NCBI RefSeq assembly: GCF_039613825.1
Contig: NZ_CP154826.1
Span: 1,674,001-1,738,000 of the forward strand
Source of the DNA: Diaminobutyricibacter sp. McL0608
GTDB lineage: Bacteria > Actinomycetota > Actinomycetes > Actinomycetales > Microbacteriaceae
DNA: 64,000 bases
Direction: 5' to 3'
How positions within the stretch are numbered: the first letter of the stretch is position 1; the number at the start of each line of letters is the position of its first letter. Below, one piece after another: positions 1-8,131 of the stretch. The position numbers and the translations under genes are program-made. A model generated the notes under the pieces. That model was not told the DNA's origin. It was given only the letters and a program-made list of their open reading frames with translations, and did no database searches.

Positions 1-386
1 GACAGCTCATCGACGACGATGTCGCGTGCGCGAGCGAGGTCTGCATCGTCGAGTTCGAGCTGGCGGTGCCGGGTCGCCAGTCCCTTGATCATGCGCGGCA
101 TCGTGAGCCTGAGCATCCACCCGAGTTCGCTCGCCGGGACGAAATGCAGGGTGCCACGCATCGGCCAGGAGCGCACGATCTCGCCCCGCTCGAGCGAGGT
201 GATCACATCCGTCTGTTTCGCGCCTTCGGAGCGGACGCCGAGCGCCCAGCAGCCCGCCGCGAAATCCTGTGCCTGCGTGGCGAGCATGCGCTCGGCGACG
301 GCCAGAGGCGATTCGAGGGATTCCGTCAGCGCCTGGGCGGCCTGACGGAATCGGAAGAGGTCGGCGTATCCCGCGTGCGTCGGCAT
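1..386 (-). CDS. Winged-helix DNA-binding domain protein, AlkZ/DUF1006-like (3' part missing)
   Basis: The visible N-terminal 128 residues run off the left edge. They resemble the winged-helix family that includes the AlkZ/YcaQ DNA glycosylases. The diagnostic stretch is WPMRGTLHFVP at about residues 69-79, the family's R/PxRGTxH motif, preceded by a helical segment rich in Gln and Ala. Members either excise bulky or crosslinked DNA adducts or have unassigned functions, and the catalytic region is not visible here. The ATG is supported by an AATACT box ending 6 nt upstream, suggesting a leaderless transcript. It lies 35 nt downstream of the App1-like gene on the same strand. The family is fairly sure; the reaction is not. 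Confidence 0.6.
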   Translation of the reverse strand, partial: MPTHAGYADLFRFRQAAQALTESLESPLAVAERMLATQAQDFAAGCWALGVRSEGAKQTDVITSLERGEIVRSWPMRGTLHFVPASELGWMLRLTMPRMIKGLATRHRQLELDDADLARARDIVVDEL

Positions 387-392
387 GTGTCC

Positions 393-398
393 AGTATT
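393..398 (-). promoter_or_regulatory. Candidate leaderless -10 box for the winged-helix gene
   Basis: AATACT on the minus strand, 6 nt before the ATG at 386. No SD sequence lies between the box and the start. It fits the spacing seen at many unit heads in this window, although the hexamer is not a strict TANNNT. Confidence 0.35.
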
Positions 399-421
399 GC
401 GGCAGCCGCCGACAGGACGCG

Positions 422-1489
422 TCAGCTCAGGAGGCCCAGGTCTGTGAGCTGGTCGCTAAGACCTGCGCCGTCGGGGGAGTACACCCAGGACACGCCGCTC
501 GTCTCGGAGTGCTTCTCGGCTTTGGAGCGGCCACCGGCGAGCACAGCCTCACCTGTCGACAGCTGGCGGATGGCCACAGCGGAGACGTTCTCCGGATGTC
601 TCGTCGTGAACTCGCCATAGATGATCTCGTCGTGCTGACCGTCGTCGCCGACGAGGAGCCAGCGGAGGCCGGGGAACTCCTCTGCGAGTCGAACGAGGCT
701 CGACTCCTTGTGCTCGCGCCCGCTGCGGAACCAGCGATCGTGTGTCGGGCCCCAGTCGGTGAGCAGCAGGGGGCCCGCAGGGAAGAGGTTGCGCGAGAGG
801 AACCGCTTGATGGTCGGCGCGACGTTCCACGCGCCGGTCGACAGGTAGATGACCGGTGTTCCCGGATGGGTCGCTGCGAGTCGTTCGAGAAGCACCGCCA
901 TCCCCGGAGTCGGAACACGCGCGTGCTCGTCGAGTACGAAGGTGTTCCAGAACGCCAGGAAGGGGCGGGGGAGTGCCGTCACCATGACCGTGTCGTCGAT
1001 GTCCGAGATCACGCCGAACGTCGCGGACGGGTCGACGATGAAGACGGGCGACTCGACAGCACCCCGCGAATCCGCCGTGTACATGCGTACGGTGTGCCAC
1101 CCCGGCGCGAGCTGGACGGGGATCACGACATCGATCACTCCGCCACGGTCCGGACGCACCTCGTGGGTCATGCCCTCGATCTCGATGGTGACCGTCTCGT
1201 CGTTCACCGGGACGCTGATGAAGGATCTCCAGCCCCGGATGCTCTCCTCGCGCTTGCGGTTGGCGCGTTCCGCGCGGCTCCCTGGCCGAGGCTCGCGTGC
1301 GAGAACGATTCGGCCCAGGATGCGCGCCCAGGTCGGCGCACCGTATCCGGTGTACGGCACGACGGTCGAGAGGAAGCCCTTTTTGCGCGCACGCTTCGCA
1401 CGGAAATCGTGGAAGGCGTCCTCGATGCGCGCGGCTCGATGCATGATGGGCTCGACGCTCGCGCCGCGATCCTCGGGTGAACGGGCCAT
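422..1489 (-). CDS. App1 family phosphatase (DUF2183), phosphatidate phosphatase-like
   Basis: The protein belongs to the App1/DUF2183 family of HAD-type phosphatases. The Mg-dependent catalytic motif DIDDTVM sits at about residues 163-169, followed by an FLAFWNTF segment and, towards the C-terminus, YLSTGAWNV and LLVGDDGQHD, which carry the later HAD motifs. An N-terminal beta-rich domain (about residues 85-155) precedes the catalytic half, as in bacterial homologues. Yeast App1 dephosphorylates phosphatidic acid; the bacterial substrate is unknown. I chose the ATG at 1489 (355 aa) because homology-like sequence (RIEDAFHDFRAKRARKKG) begins shortly after it. In-frame ATGs at 1555 and 1561 are possible, with a weak AGGAAA upstream. 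It is probably a cytoplasmic protein. Confidence 0.8.
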   Translation of the reverse strand: MARSPEDRGASVEPIMHRAARIEDAFHDFRAKRARKKGFLSTVVPYTGYGAPTWARILGRIVLAREPRPGSRAERANRKREESIRGWRSFISVPVNDETVTIEIEGMTHEVRPDRGGVIDVVIPVQLAPGWHTVRMYTADSRGAVESPVFIVDPSATFGVISDIDDTVMVTALPRPFLAFWNTFVLDEHARVPTPGMAVLLERLAATHPGTPVIYLSTGAWNVAPTIKRFLSRNLFPAGPLLLTDWGPTHDRWFRSGREHKESSLVRLAEEFPGLRWLLVGDDGQHDEIIYGEFTTRHPENVSAVAIRQLSTGEAVLAGGRSKAEKHSETSGVSWVYSPDGAGLSDQLTDLGLLS

Positions 1490-1703
1490 ATGTGCCAGTT
1501 TCTCATGAACCGGCCGGGTTTCAGGGCCACGCGGCGGGCTCGCGCCGCGTGACATGTGCATTTCCTGCGACGCGCCACAGGCTTTACAGGAAAAATGAGG
1601 GATTCCCGGTTTATGATCCAATCATCGCGGCGATCGACTCGTCGCAGGGCTGGGGACCCGCAGCGCCGTATTGTGGACATGCAGGAAAGAAGGAGTAGCC
1701 CTA

Positions 1704-2366
1704 GTGCCCATCAATGATCTCGCGACCAGCCAAGGCCAGTCGGGAGTACCTCTCGTTCGTACCGAGCCCATCCAGGAACGCAGTGCCGCGCGCATCGATG
1801 CGCTTCTGGACGCCGCCGCCGAAGTCGTCGACGAGATCGGTTTCGACCGTCTCACGACCGCGATGGTGGCCGAGCGCGCGGACGCATCCATCGGGACCGT
1901 GTACCGGTACTTCCCCGACCGCATCGTGCTCTTGCAGGCACTGCGCGATCGAGCGTTGCAGCGGTACCGCCACGCCGTGGTCGAAGGCATCCACAAGGCC
2001 TCGCCGGACCACTGGTGGGACGCCATGGAGTGCGCCATCGACGCGTTCGTGGAGATGTTCCGCACCGAGCCCGGCTTCCGCATCATCCGGTTCACAGACG
2101 CGCAACGTCAGAACGTTTCCGTCGACACGGGCGTCGGCGACGATTTCTTCGCGCACCGGTTTGCCGACATCCTGGCCGAGGAGTTCGGCCTCCCGGCCGG
2201 CGACCAGCTGAACTTCCGTCTCGAGGTCGCCGTGGAGATCGCCGATTCGCTGATCACTCGCGCGTTCCTACTCGACCCGCAGGGCGACGAGAGGTTCATC
2301 GACGAAGCGCGCGTAGTCATCCGCGAATACCTGGCGAAACGCTACGACGAGGGCGCGACGGCCTGA
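1704..2366 (+). CDS. TetR/AcrR family transcriptional regulator
   Basis: A 220-residue one-domain repressor. The N-terminal helix-turn-helix spans about residues 51-70 (TTAMVAERADASIGTVYRYF), with the typical Y-R-Y-F ending. The C-terminal half is the variable ligand-binding and dimerisation domain. The GTG at 1704 is preceded by AAGGAG at 1689-1694, so this start is preferred over the upstream in-frame TTG at 1671. The gene is followed 7 nt later by a GC-rich hairpin and then a 20-bp near-palindrome that could be its operator. It sits just upstream of, and on the same strand as, the osmoprotectant transporter operon, making that operon a candidate target. Ligand unknown. Confidence 0.85.
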   Translation: MPINDLATSQGQSGVPLVRTEPIQERSAARIDALLDAAAEVVDEIGFDRLTTAMVAERADASIGTVYRYFPDRIVLLQALRDRALQRYRHAVVEGIHKASPDHWWDAMECAIDAFVEMFRTEPGFRIIRFTDAQRQNVSVDTGVGDDFFAHRFADILAEEFGLPAGDQLNFRLEVAVEIADSLITRAFLLDPQGDERFIDEARVVIREYLAKRYDEGATA

Positions 2367-2373
2367 ATCCGTC

Positions 2374-2395
2374 CCGATCGGCGAGCGCCGATCGG
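2374..2395 (+). terminator. Hairpin terminator after the TetR gene
   Basis: A perfect 9-bp stem, CCGATCGGC with GCCGATCGG, closes a GAGC tetraloop 7 nt after the tetR stop codon. There is no U-run, so termination is inferred from position and stem strength. Confidence 0.5.
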
Positions 2396-2410
2396 TCGAG
2401 GCGCTTGCGG

Positions 2411-2430
2411 TTCCCGCTCGCGAGTGGGAA
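2411..2430. promoter_or_regulatory. 20-bp near-perfect palindrome, possible TetR operator
   Basis: The sequence is TTCCCGCTCGCGAGTGGGAA, self-complementary apart from one G/T position in each half and with no loop. It lies between the TetR gene and the transporter operon. Size and symmetry suit a TetR-family dimer site, but no direct evidence links the two. A second inverted repeat (CCAAACGC/GTGTTTGG, 2525-2548) lies nearer the operon. Confidence 0.35.
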
Positions 2431-2604
2431 TGTCGGTGGCCTGAGGCAGCGTTGTCTTCATGAAACGCAGCAAGGCGGTCGGCGATTGCTGAAGATCCCC
2501 TTCACAAAATGCAATCCGTCTTTGCCAAACGCTCCGAATGGTGTTTGGGTTGAACATCTGGCACGTGTTGATCCGAAACCTTCCTCGAGGAATGAGCCGC
2601 AAAG

Positions 2605-3489
2605 ATGATCGAGTTCCGCTCGGTGACCAAGCAGTTCCCCGACGGAACTGTGGCGGTCCGCGATTTCTCGCTGGTGATTCCGTCGCGCAAGATCACGGTG
2701 CTCGTCGGTTCATCGGGGAGCGGTAAGACGACCATCCTGCGCATGATCAACCGGATGGTCGATCCGACCAGCGGGACGATCGAGATCGACGGCGAAGACA
2801 TCTCCACGCTCGCGCCCGTCCACCTGCGACGAAGCATCGGCTACGTCATGCAGAACTCCGGCCTGCTTCCGCACCGCAAGGTCGCCGACAACATCGCGAC
2901 GGTTCCGCTCCTGCGTGGCGTGAAGAAGCGGGTGGCCCACGAGAACGCACTCGAGTTGATGGACACCGTGGGACTCGACCGCTCGCTCGCCGACAAGTAT
3001 CCGAGCCAGCTGTCGGGCGGGCAGCAGCAGCGCGTCGGTGTGGCGCGCGGTCTCGCGGTCGACCCGAACATCCTGCTCATGGACGAGCCGTTCGGCGCGG
3101 TAGACCCGATCGTGCGCGACGACCTGCAGCAGGAGCTCCTCCACCTCCAGCGCGAACTCGACAAGACCGTGGTCTTCGTCACGCACGACATCGACGAGGC
3201 GTTCCTTCTCGGTGAGCAGGTCGTGATCTTCCGCACGGGCGGAATCGTGGCACAGAAGGGCACGCCGGCCGAGATCCTGAGCAACCCGGCCGACGACTTC
3301 GTCGCGTCGTTCGTCGGCGCCGAACGAGGCAAGCGCGCGCTCCACATCGAACAGACCTCGACCGGTGAGATCCTGGTCGACAGCGACGGACGCACCGCAG
3401 GTGTGCTCGCCGGCGCATCCGCCCACGAAGCAAAGGCCGCGACCCTTCTGGGCGCGGGTGCTCCGGCGCAGGGTGAGGAAGCGCCGTGA
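2605..3489 (+). CDS. Osmoprotectant ABC transporter, ATP-binding subunit (OpuCA/ProV type)
   Basis: This ATPase energises import of quaternary ammonium compounds such as glycine betaine, carnitine or choline. It has Walker A GSSGSGKT (residues 35-42), a Q-loop VMQNSG, signature LSGGQQQR (136-143), Walker B LLMDEP (157-162) and switch histidine VTHD. At 294 aa it has the short C-terminal tail of OpuC-like enzymes without the paired CBS domains of ProV/OpuAA. The osmoregulatory specificity comes from the neighbours: two permeases and a betaine-type binding lipoprotein follow in one operon, with 4-nt overlaps at the ATPase/permease and permease/permease junctions. The upstream 238-nt gap should hold the promoter and any operator. 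Confidence 0.88.
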   Translation: MIEFRSVTKQFPDGTVAVRDFSLVIPSRKITVLVGSSGSGKTTILRMINRMVDPTSGTIEIDGEDISTLAPVHLRRSIGYVMQNSGLLPHRKVADNIATVPLLRGVKKRVAHENALELMDTVGLDRSLADKYPSQLSGGQQQRVGVARGLAVDPNILLMDEPFGAVDPIVRDDLQQELLHLQRELDKTVVFVTHDIDEAFLLGEQVVIFRTGGIVAQKGTPAEILSNPADDFVASFVGAERGKRALHIEQTSTGEILVDSDGRTAGVLAGASAHEAKAATLLGAGAPAQGEEAP

Positions 3490-4190
3490 GCTGGCTGTGG
3501 TCGAATTTCGGCCTCATCGACTATGGCCAGGTCTGGCAGCTCACTGTCATCCACATCGGACTGAGCATCCCCCCGATCATCTTCGGTTTCCTGATCTCGC
3601 TTCCGATCGGCTGGGTGGCCAACCGGTACCATGCGTCGCGGGGGACCCTGCTCACGATCGGCGGCATCCTCTACACGATCCCGTCCCTGCCGCTCTTCAT
3701 CGCGATGCCGTCGCTGATCGGCACGAAGATCCTGAACCCGGTCAACGTGATCGTCGCTCTGACGATCTATGCGCTCGCACTCATGGTGAGAACGACGGCG
3801 GATGCGCTCGGCTCCGTCTCCGGTGACGTATTGCAGTCCGCCACTGCGGTCGGGTTCTCGGGCTGGCGTCGATTCTGGGCCGTCGAGCTGCCGCTGGCCG
3901 GCCCGGTCCTGCTCGCCGGTCTCCGAGTGGTCTCGGTGAGCACGGTCAGCCTCGTCAGCGTCGGGTCGCTGATCGGGGTCAACAACCTCGGCAATCTCTT
4001 CATCGACGGATACCAGCGGTCCTTCCCCGAGGAGGTCGTGGTCGGAATCCTGGCTGTGATGGCGATCGCGTTCGCGTTCGACGGCATCCTGCTGCTGCTG
4101 GGCCGCGTCCTGTGGCCCTGGACCAGGGTCGATCGACGCAACCGCAGGGTGACGCGGCGTGAGCAGGTACGGGCGGTGACAGAAGCATGA
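3486..4190 (+). CDS. Osmoprotectant ABC transporter permease (OpuCB/OpuCD type)
   Basis: Integral membrane permease of 234 residues with about five or six hydrophobic helices of the BPD_transp_1 fold. The EAA-type cytoplasmic loop that contacts the ATPase is recognisable around residues 115-135 (ATAVGFSGWRRFWAVELPLA), followed by GPVLLAGLR. The GTG start overlaps the ATPase stop codon (GTGA), which implies translational coupling. The pair of small permeases here is the standard heterodimer of OpuC/OpuB-type importers. The other permease is encoded directly downstream. Confidence 0.87.
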   Translation: MSWLWSNFGLIDYGQVWQLTVIHIGLSIPPIIFGFLISLPIGWVANRYHASRGTLLTIGGILYTIPSLPLFIAMPSLIGTKILNPVNVIVALTIYALALMVRTTADALGSVSGDVLQSATAVGFSGWRRFWAVELPLAGPVLLAGLRVVSVSTVSLVSVGSLIGVNNLGNLFIDGYQRSFPEEVVVGILAVMAIAFAFDGILLLLGRVLWPWTRVDRRNRRVTRREQVRAVTEA

Positions 4191-4933
4191 TCAATTTCGT
4201 CGCCGCTTTCGCCTGGATCGGTGATCCTGCGCACTGGGTCGGACCGAACGGCATTCCCGTGCGTATGTGGGAGCACATCTGGTATTCGGGCATCACCCTG
4301 CTGATCGCTGCGGTCATCGCCATTCCGATCGGGCTCGCAATCGGTCACACCGGACGTGGTCGGGGGTTCGCCGTCTCCGTTTCCGGGGCGCTCCGCGCCA
4401 TCCCCACACTCGGTCTCGTCGTGTTCCTCTCACTCGAGCTCACCGCGCCCGATCTGATCCCGCCACTGATCGCTCTGACTCTGCTCGCGATACCGCCGGT
4501 TCTGGCCGGGGCCTACGCCGGCGTCGACGCGGTCGACAAGGGCACGGTCGATGCAGCCCGCGCTATGGGTATGACCGAACTCCAGGTGCTGCGAAAGGTC
4601 GAACTGCCGTTGGCGCTCCCGCTTCTGATCGGCGGTCTGAGGGCAGCAATGCTGCAGGTCATAGCGACCTGGACGGTTGCGGCATTCCTCCCCGTCGGAG
4701 GACTCGGCAGGTACCTCATCGACGGGCTGCCGATCCGTGCGTATGACGAGATGCTCGCGGGTTCGATCCTTGTGGTCGCCCTCGCCCTGGTGACCGACGG
4801 CGTGTTCGCGATCATCCAGCGGCTCGTCGTCCCTCGCGGGGTCGTCGTATCCCGCGTCGCAGATGTCCGTGTGAAGACTTCGCGTCGTCGCGCGGTGGTA
4901 GGTGTGCCCACTCAGGAAAGCACCACCGAGTAG
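4187..4933 (+). CDS. Osmoprotectant ABC transporter permease, second subunit
   Basis: Second half of the permease heterodimer, 248 aa. It is strongly hydrophobic with an EAA loop around residues 124-146 (AARAMGMTELQVLRKVELPL) followed by ALPLLIGGLRAA. Compared with its partner it has a longer N-terminal periplasmic segment, WIGDPAHWVGPNGIPVRMWEH, before the first helix. The ATG overlaps the preceding stop (ATGA). The C-terminal tail is basic and cytoplasmic. Function is inferred from operon structure and the betaine-family binding protein that follows. Confidence 0.87.
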   Translation: MINFVAAFAWIGDPAHWVGPNGIPVRMWEHIWYSGITLLIAAVIAIPIGLAIGHTGRGRGFAVSVSGALRAIPTLGLVVFLSLELTAPDLIPPLIALTLLAIPPVLAGAYAGVDAVDKGTVDAARAMGMTELQVLRKVELPLALPLLIGGLRAAMLQVIATWTVAAFLPVGGLGRYLIDGLPIRAYDEMLAGSILVVALALVTDGVFAIIQRLVVPRGVVVSRVADVRVKTSRRRAVVGVPTQESTTE

Positions 4934-4955
4934 AGAAAGAGAAAAGGAAGAAATC

Positions 4956-5882
4956 ATGTTTGCATCAAGAAGAGGCCGCATCGCCGCAGGCGTGCTCGCC
5001 GCGGGGGCGCTGCTCGCTCTCAGCGCGTGCTCGTCCGGCAATGCGCTTGACAGCGGCAGCACCTCCTCGAGCTCCGCTGGAACCATCACGGTCGGGTCCG
5101 CCGCGTTCGGCGAGAACGAGATCATCGCGGAGATCTACGCCCAGGCGCTCGAAGCGAAGGGAGTGAAGGTGAATCGCAACCTGAACATCGGACAGCGCGC
5201 GGTCTATCTCGCCGCACTGCAGGACGGATCGATCGATCTCGTTCCGGAGTACACGGGCAACCTGCTTCAGAACTATGACAAGTCGACGACTGTACAGTCG
5301 AGCGACGATGTGTATGCGGCTCTCCAGAAGGCTCTTCCCGCCGGATTCGAGGTGCTCGACCAGTCGCAGGCACAGGACGCCGACTCCTACAACGTGACGA
5401 AGGCGTTCTCCGACAAGTACAACGTCAAGAGCCTTGCCGACCTCGCCGCGGTGAAGATTCCGCTCAAGGTCGCGGCGAACCCCGAATTCGCGACACGACC
5501 CTATGGCATCCCCGGGCTCAAAAGCCAGTACGGTGTCACCTCGGAGCTCATTGCCGTGAACGACAGCGGCGGTCCCAAGACGATTGCGAAGCTCAAAGAC
5601 GGCGAAGTTCAGCTCGCCGACATCTACACGACGACGCCGGCGATCAAAGATGACGGCTTCGTGACGCTGGATGATCCCAAACACATGATCCTCGCCCAGA
5701 ACGTCGTGCCGCTGATCAACTCGAAGAAAGCCAATACCACGGTCAAGGACGTCCTGAACAAGGTGTCTGCAGCGCTGACCACCGCCGACCTGATCGAGCT
5801 GAACAGTGAGAACCAGGGAGCGCAGAAGGTCTCGCCGGCCGACGCCGCCAAGAAGTGGCTAGCCGACCACAACCTCAGCTGA
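4956..5882 (+). CDS. Osmoprotectant-binding lipoprotein (OpuCC/ProX type)
   Basis: Substrate-binding lipoprotein of 308 aa that would capture glycine betaine or related solutes at the outer face of the membrane. A type II signal peptide ends in the lipobox LSAC with Cys25 as the lipidation site, followed by a Ser/Gly-rich linker. The mature part has hallmarks of the OpuAC family: ITVGSAAFGENEIIAEIYAQ, then YLAALQDGSIDLVPEYTGN around residues 84-102, and IPGLKSQYGV. The ATG at 4956 is chosen because AAAGGAAG lies 6 nt upstream and the signal peptide begins at once; an upstream in-frame ATG lacks both. It is the last gene of the operon and is followed by a strong hairpin. Confidence 0.9.
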   Translation: MFASRRGRIAAGVLAAGALLALSACSSGNALDSGSTSSSSAGTITVGSAAFGENEIIAEIYAQALEAKGVKVNRNLNIGQRAVYLAALQDGSIDLVPEYTGNLLQNYDKSTTVQSSDDVYAALQKALPAGFEVLDQSQAQDADSYNVTKAFSDKYNVKSLADLAAVKIPLKVAANPEFATRPYGIPGLKSQYGVTSELIAVNDSGGPKTIAKLKDGEVQLADIYTTTPAIKDDGFVTLDDPKHMILAQNVVPLINSKKANTTVKDVLNKVSAALTTADLIELNSENQGAQKVSPADAAKKWLADHNLS

Positions 5883-5887
5883 TCGAA

Positions 5888-5932
5888 CGACGAAGGCGGC
5901 GATCCGGATGATCCGGATCGCCGCCTTCGTCG
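5888..5932. terminator. Bidirectional terminator between the transporter operon and the tetR gene
   Basis: Perfect 20-bp inverted repeat (CGACGAAGGCGGCGATCCGG and its complement) around a 5-nt loop ATGAT. It sits 5 nt after the binding-protein stop and 16 nt before the stop codon of the convergent TetR gene, so it can serve both strands. Confidence 0.85.
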
Positions 5933-5948
5933 TACCGTCGGTGCCGGC

Positions 5949-6539
5949 TCAGTCGGCCGTCGCCGTATGGAGCCGGTTGATCAGCGACCAGAAGTATTCG
6001 AGAGCGCCCGCCATGTCGGCGGTCCCGTCGAGCATCCACTGCACCTGCATCCCGTCGGCGACCGCGATCGTCAGCCGCGCGACCTCGTGAGCGTCGATCG
6101 CGGGGTCGATCGCGCCGGCCTCCTGTTCGGTCACGATGTACCGTGCGAGCTGGTCGATGAAGAACCGGTAGCGCTCGACGAAATAGTCGTGGCCCGGATG
6201 GCCCTCGTCTGAAGCTTCGGCCGAGATCGTCGCATAGAGGTGCACGAGACCCGGCACTTCGGCGTTGTGCCGCATCGCGTCGACCAACCCCTGGAACGCG
6301 TCGGTCTGGTCGACCACCGAACTCATGTCCGCTTCGTCGCGTTTACGCAGGACCTCGGCGAAGAGCTCTTCCTTCGAACTGAAGTGATGCAGCAGTCCCG
6401 CCTGGCTGAGGCCGACGGCTTCCGCGATCTCACGGAGGGATGCGCGCCGATACCCACGCTCGGCGAACACTTCGAGAGCAGTCGTCAGGATCTCTTCGCG
6501 CTTGGCGAGGCCCTTGGCGTACGACCCTTTCTTCGGCAT
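5949..6539 (-). CDS. TetR/AcrR family transcriptional regulator, divergent from cydABDC
   Basis: A 196-aa repressor with a clear N-terminal HTH (about residues 34-53, SLREIAEAVGLSQAGLLHHF) and a C-terminal domain containing HPGHDYFVERYRFF and GALEYFWSLIN, typical of actinobacterial TetR members of the TetR_C_6-like group. The start at 6539 (MPKKGS) is chosen because a TAGCAT box ends 7 nt upstream, whereas the ATG at 6545 would leave only 1 nt. The gene is divergent from cydA with about 170 nt between them, so cyd regulation is a reasonable guess. No obvious operator palindrome was recognised in the shared region. Confidence 0.85.
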   Translation of the reverse strand: MPKKGSYAKGLAKREEILTTALEVFAERGYRRASLREIAEAVGLSQAGLLHHFSSKEELFAEVLRKRDEADMSSVVDQTDAFQGLVDAMRHNAEVPGLVHLYATISAEASDEGHPGHDYFVERYRFFIDQLARYIVTEQEAGAIDPAIDAHEVARLTIAVADGMQVQWMLDGTADMAGALEYFWSLINRLHTATAD

Positions 6540-6546
6540 GGACATG

Positions 6547-6552
6547 ATGCTA
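6547..6552 (-). promoter_or_regulatory. Candidate leaderless -10 box (TAGCAT) for the TetR gene
   Basis: TAGCAT on the minus strand, ending 7 nt before the ATG at 6539. No SD sequence is visible, which is consistent with a leaderless transcript. Confidence 0.45.
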
Positions 6553-6672
6553 CTGGCATCGCGACACCCGGATCCGATTCCGTGCGGCGCCGGGCGCGTT
6601 GATAGGTTGGATCCGGACGCCACAAGTGTCCGCCTCCACAGGAATGACCATCCTGCCGGAAGCTCTGTCGAT

Positions 6673-6697
6673 GATGCGGCCGAGGTTCGGCCGCATC
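6673..6697 (+). promoter_or_regulatory. Hairpin in the cydA 5' leader
   Basis: Perfect 11-bp stem GATGCGGCCGA/TCGGCCGCATC with a 3-nt loop. It ends 3 nt before the cydA SD (GAGGAG, 6701-6706). A TAGGTT hexamer at 6603-6608 could be the -10, placing the hairpin in the mRNA leader where it could affect ribosome access or mRNA stability. Confidence 0.45.
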
Positions 6698-6712
6698 CCT
6701 GAGGAGTACCGC

Positions 6713-8125
6713 GTGAATGATGCACTGGACGCCCTTCTGCTGGCCCGCTGGCAGTTCGGACTGACCACCATCTACCATTTCCTCTTCGTGCCGATCACGA
6801 TCGGCATGGCGTCGACAGTGGCGATCTTCCAGTCGGCCTGGTACCGCACAGGCAAGCCGCACTACCTGCAGTTGACGCACTTCTTCGGCAAGATCTTCCT
6901 GATCAACTTCGCGATGGGCGTGGTCACCGGCATCGTGCAGGAGTTCCAGTTCGGGATGAACTGGTCCAACTATTCGAGGTTCGTCGGCGATGTCTTCGGG
7001 GCGCCGCTCGCGCTGGAGGGACTGCTCGCGTTCTTCCTCGAGGCGACCTTCATCGGTCTGTGGATCTTCGGCTGGAGCCGATTGCCGCGGGGCCTTCACC
7101 TCGCCACCATCTGGGTGGTCGCGATGGGTTCGATCCTGTCTGCTTACTTCATCATCGCGGCCAACGCATTCATGCAGTGGCCGGTCGGCTTCACGATCAA
7201 CGACGCTCGGGGCCGAGCCGAGCTGACCGACATCTGGGCTCTCCTCACCAACAAGGTGGCACTGGCAGCGTTCCCGCACACACTCGTGGCCTGCTTCATG
7301 GTCGCTGCGGGACTCGTGATCTCCATCGCGGCGTGGCATCTCTCGCGCGGCCGCAACCTCGACACGATGCGGCCGGCGCTCAAGTTCGGCCTCTGGACCA
7401 TGATCGTCGCGGGCGTGCTCACCGTCCTGACCGGTGATCAGCTGGGCCTCGTGATGGTGGAGACCCAGCCGATGAAGATGGCTGCGGCAGAAGCGCTCTA
7501 CCACACGGCGACCGGCGCGAATGCGTCGTTCTCGATCTTCACGTGGGGAACGCCGGACGGAGTTCACGAGCTCTTCTCCATCCGCATCCCCTACCTGCTC
7601 TCCTTCCTCTCCACCCACTCGCTGAACGGCACCGTCGAGGGAATCAACGAACTCCAGGCGCAGTACGTGCAGCTCTTCGGCCCTGGCGACTACACGCCGA
7701 TCATCTGGGTGACGTACTGGGCATTCCGGTGGATGATCGGTCTCGGTCTGCTGCACGTCCTCGTCGCGATCGCCGGCCTGTGGGTGACCCGCAAGGGCCG
7801 TTCTCCCGTTCGCCGCTGGGTCTGGAAGATCGCCATCTGGGCTTTCCCGCTCTCGCTCGGCGCCATGATCATGGGCTGGATCTTCACGGAGATGGGCCGG
7901 CAACCGTGGATCGTCTTCAGTCTGATGAAGACCAGCAGCGGTGTTTCTCCGGGCGTCACCGGGCTGACGGTGCTCATCTCGCTGATCGCCTTCACGCTGA
8001 TCTACGGCATCCTGGCCGTCGTCGAGTTCCGCCTGATCAAACGTGCGGCGCAGAAGGGCCCGGATCCCATCGACGACCACAAGGACGAATCGGGCGAGAT
8101 CGCCCCACTCGCGACGGTGTACTAG
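6713..8125 (+). CDS. cydA: Cytochrome bd ubiquinol oxidase subunit I
   Basis: Catalytic membrane subunit (470 aa) of the bd-type quinol oxidase, which reduces O2 to water with high affinity and without proton pumping. Haem ligands can be placed by comparison with E. coli: His22 (YHFLFVPITIG), His189 (FPHTLVACF) and Met341 (FRWMIGLG). The conserved GRQPW motif lies near the C-terminal third, and the quinol-binding Q-loop appears to be of the short type. The GTG at 6713 follows GAGGAG with 6-nt spacing and gives an N-terminus matching the family. It heads cydABDC. A TetR gene is divergently placed, and a strong hairpin lies in the leader. Confidence 0.97.
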   Translation: MNDALDALLLARWQFGLTTIYHFLFVPITIGMASTVAIFQSAWYRTGKPHYLQLTHFFGKIFLINFAMGVVTGIVQEFQFGMNWSNYSRFVGDVFGAPLALEGLLAFFLEATFIGLWIFGWSRLPRGLHLATIWVVAMGSILSAYFIIAANAFMQWPVGFTINDARGRAELTDIWALLTNKVALAAFPHTLVACFMVAAGLVISIAAWHLSRGRNLDTMRPALKFGLWTMIVAGVLTVLTGDQLGLVMVETQPMKMAAAEALYHTATGANASFSIFTWGTPDGVHELFSIRIPYLLSFLSTHSLNGTVEGINELQAQYVQLFGPGDYTPIIWVTYWAFRWMIGLGLLHVLVAIAGLWVTRKGRSPVRRWVWKIAIWAFPLSLGAMIMGWIFTEMGRQPWIVFSLMKTSSGVSPGVTGLTVLISLIAFTLIYGILAVVEFRLIKRAAQKGPDPIDDHKDESGEIAPLATVY

Positions 8126-8131
8126 GAGCGC

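Noticed and set aside
1583-1617. A TTTACA/TATGAT promoter upstream of the TetR gene at 1704
   Set aside because: The spacer is 23 nt, too long for a sigma-A promoter. The TATTGT at 1669-1674 is an alternative but has no good -35.
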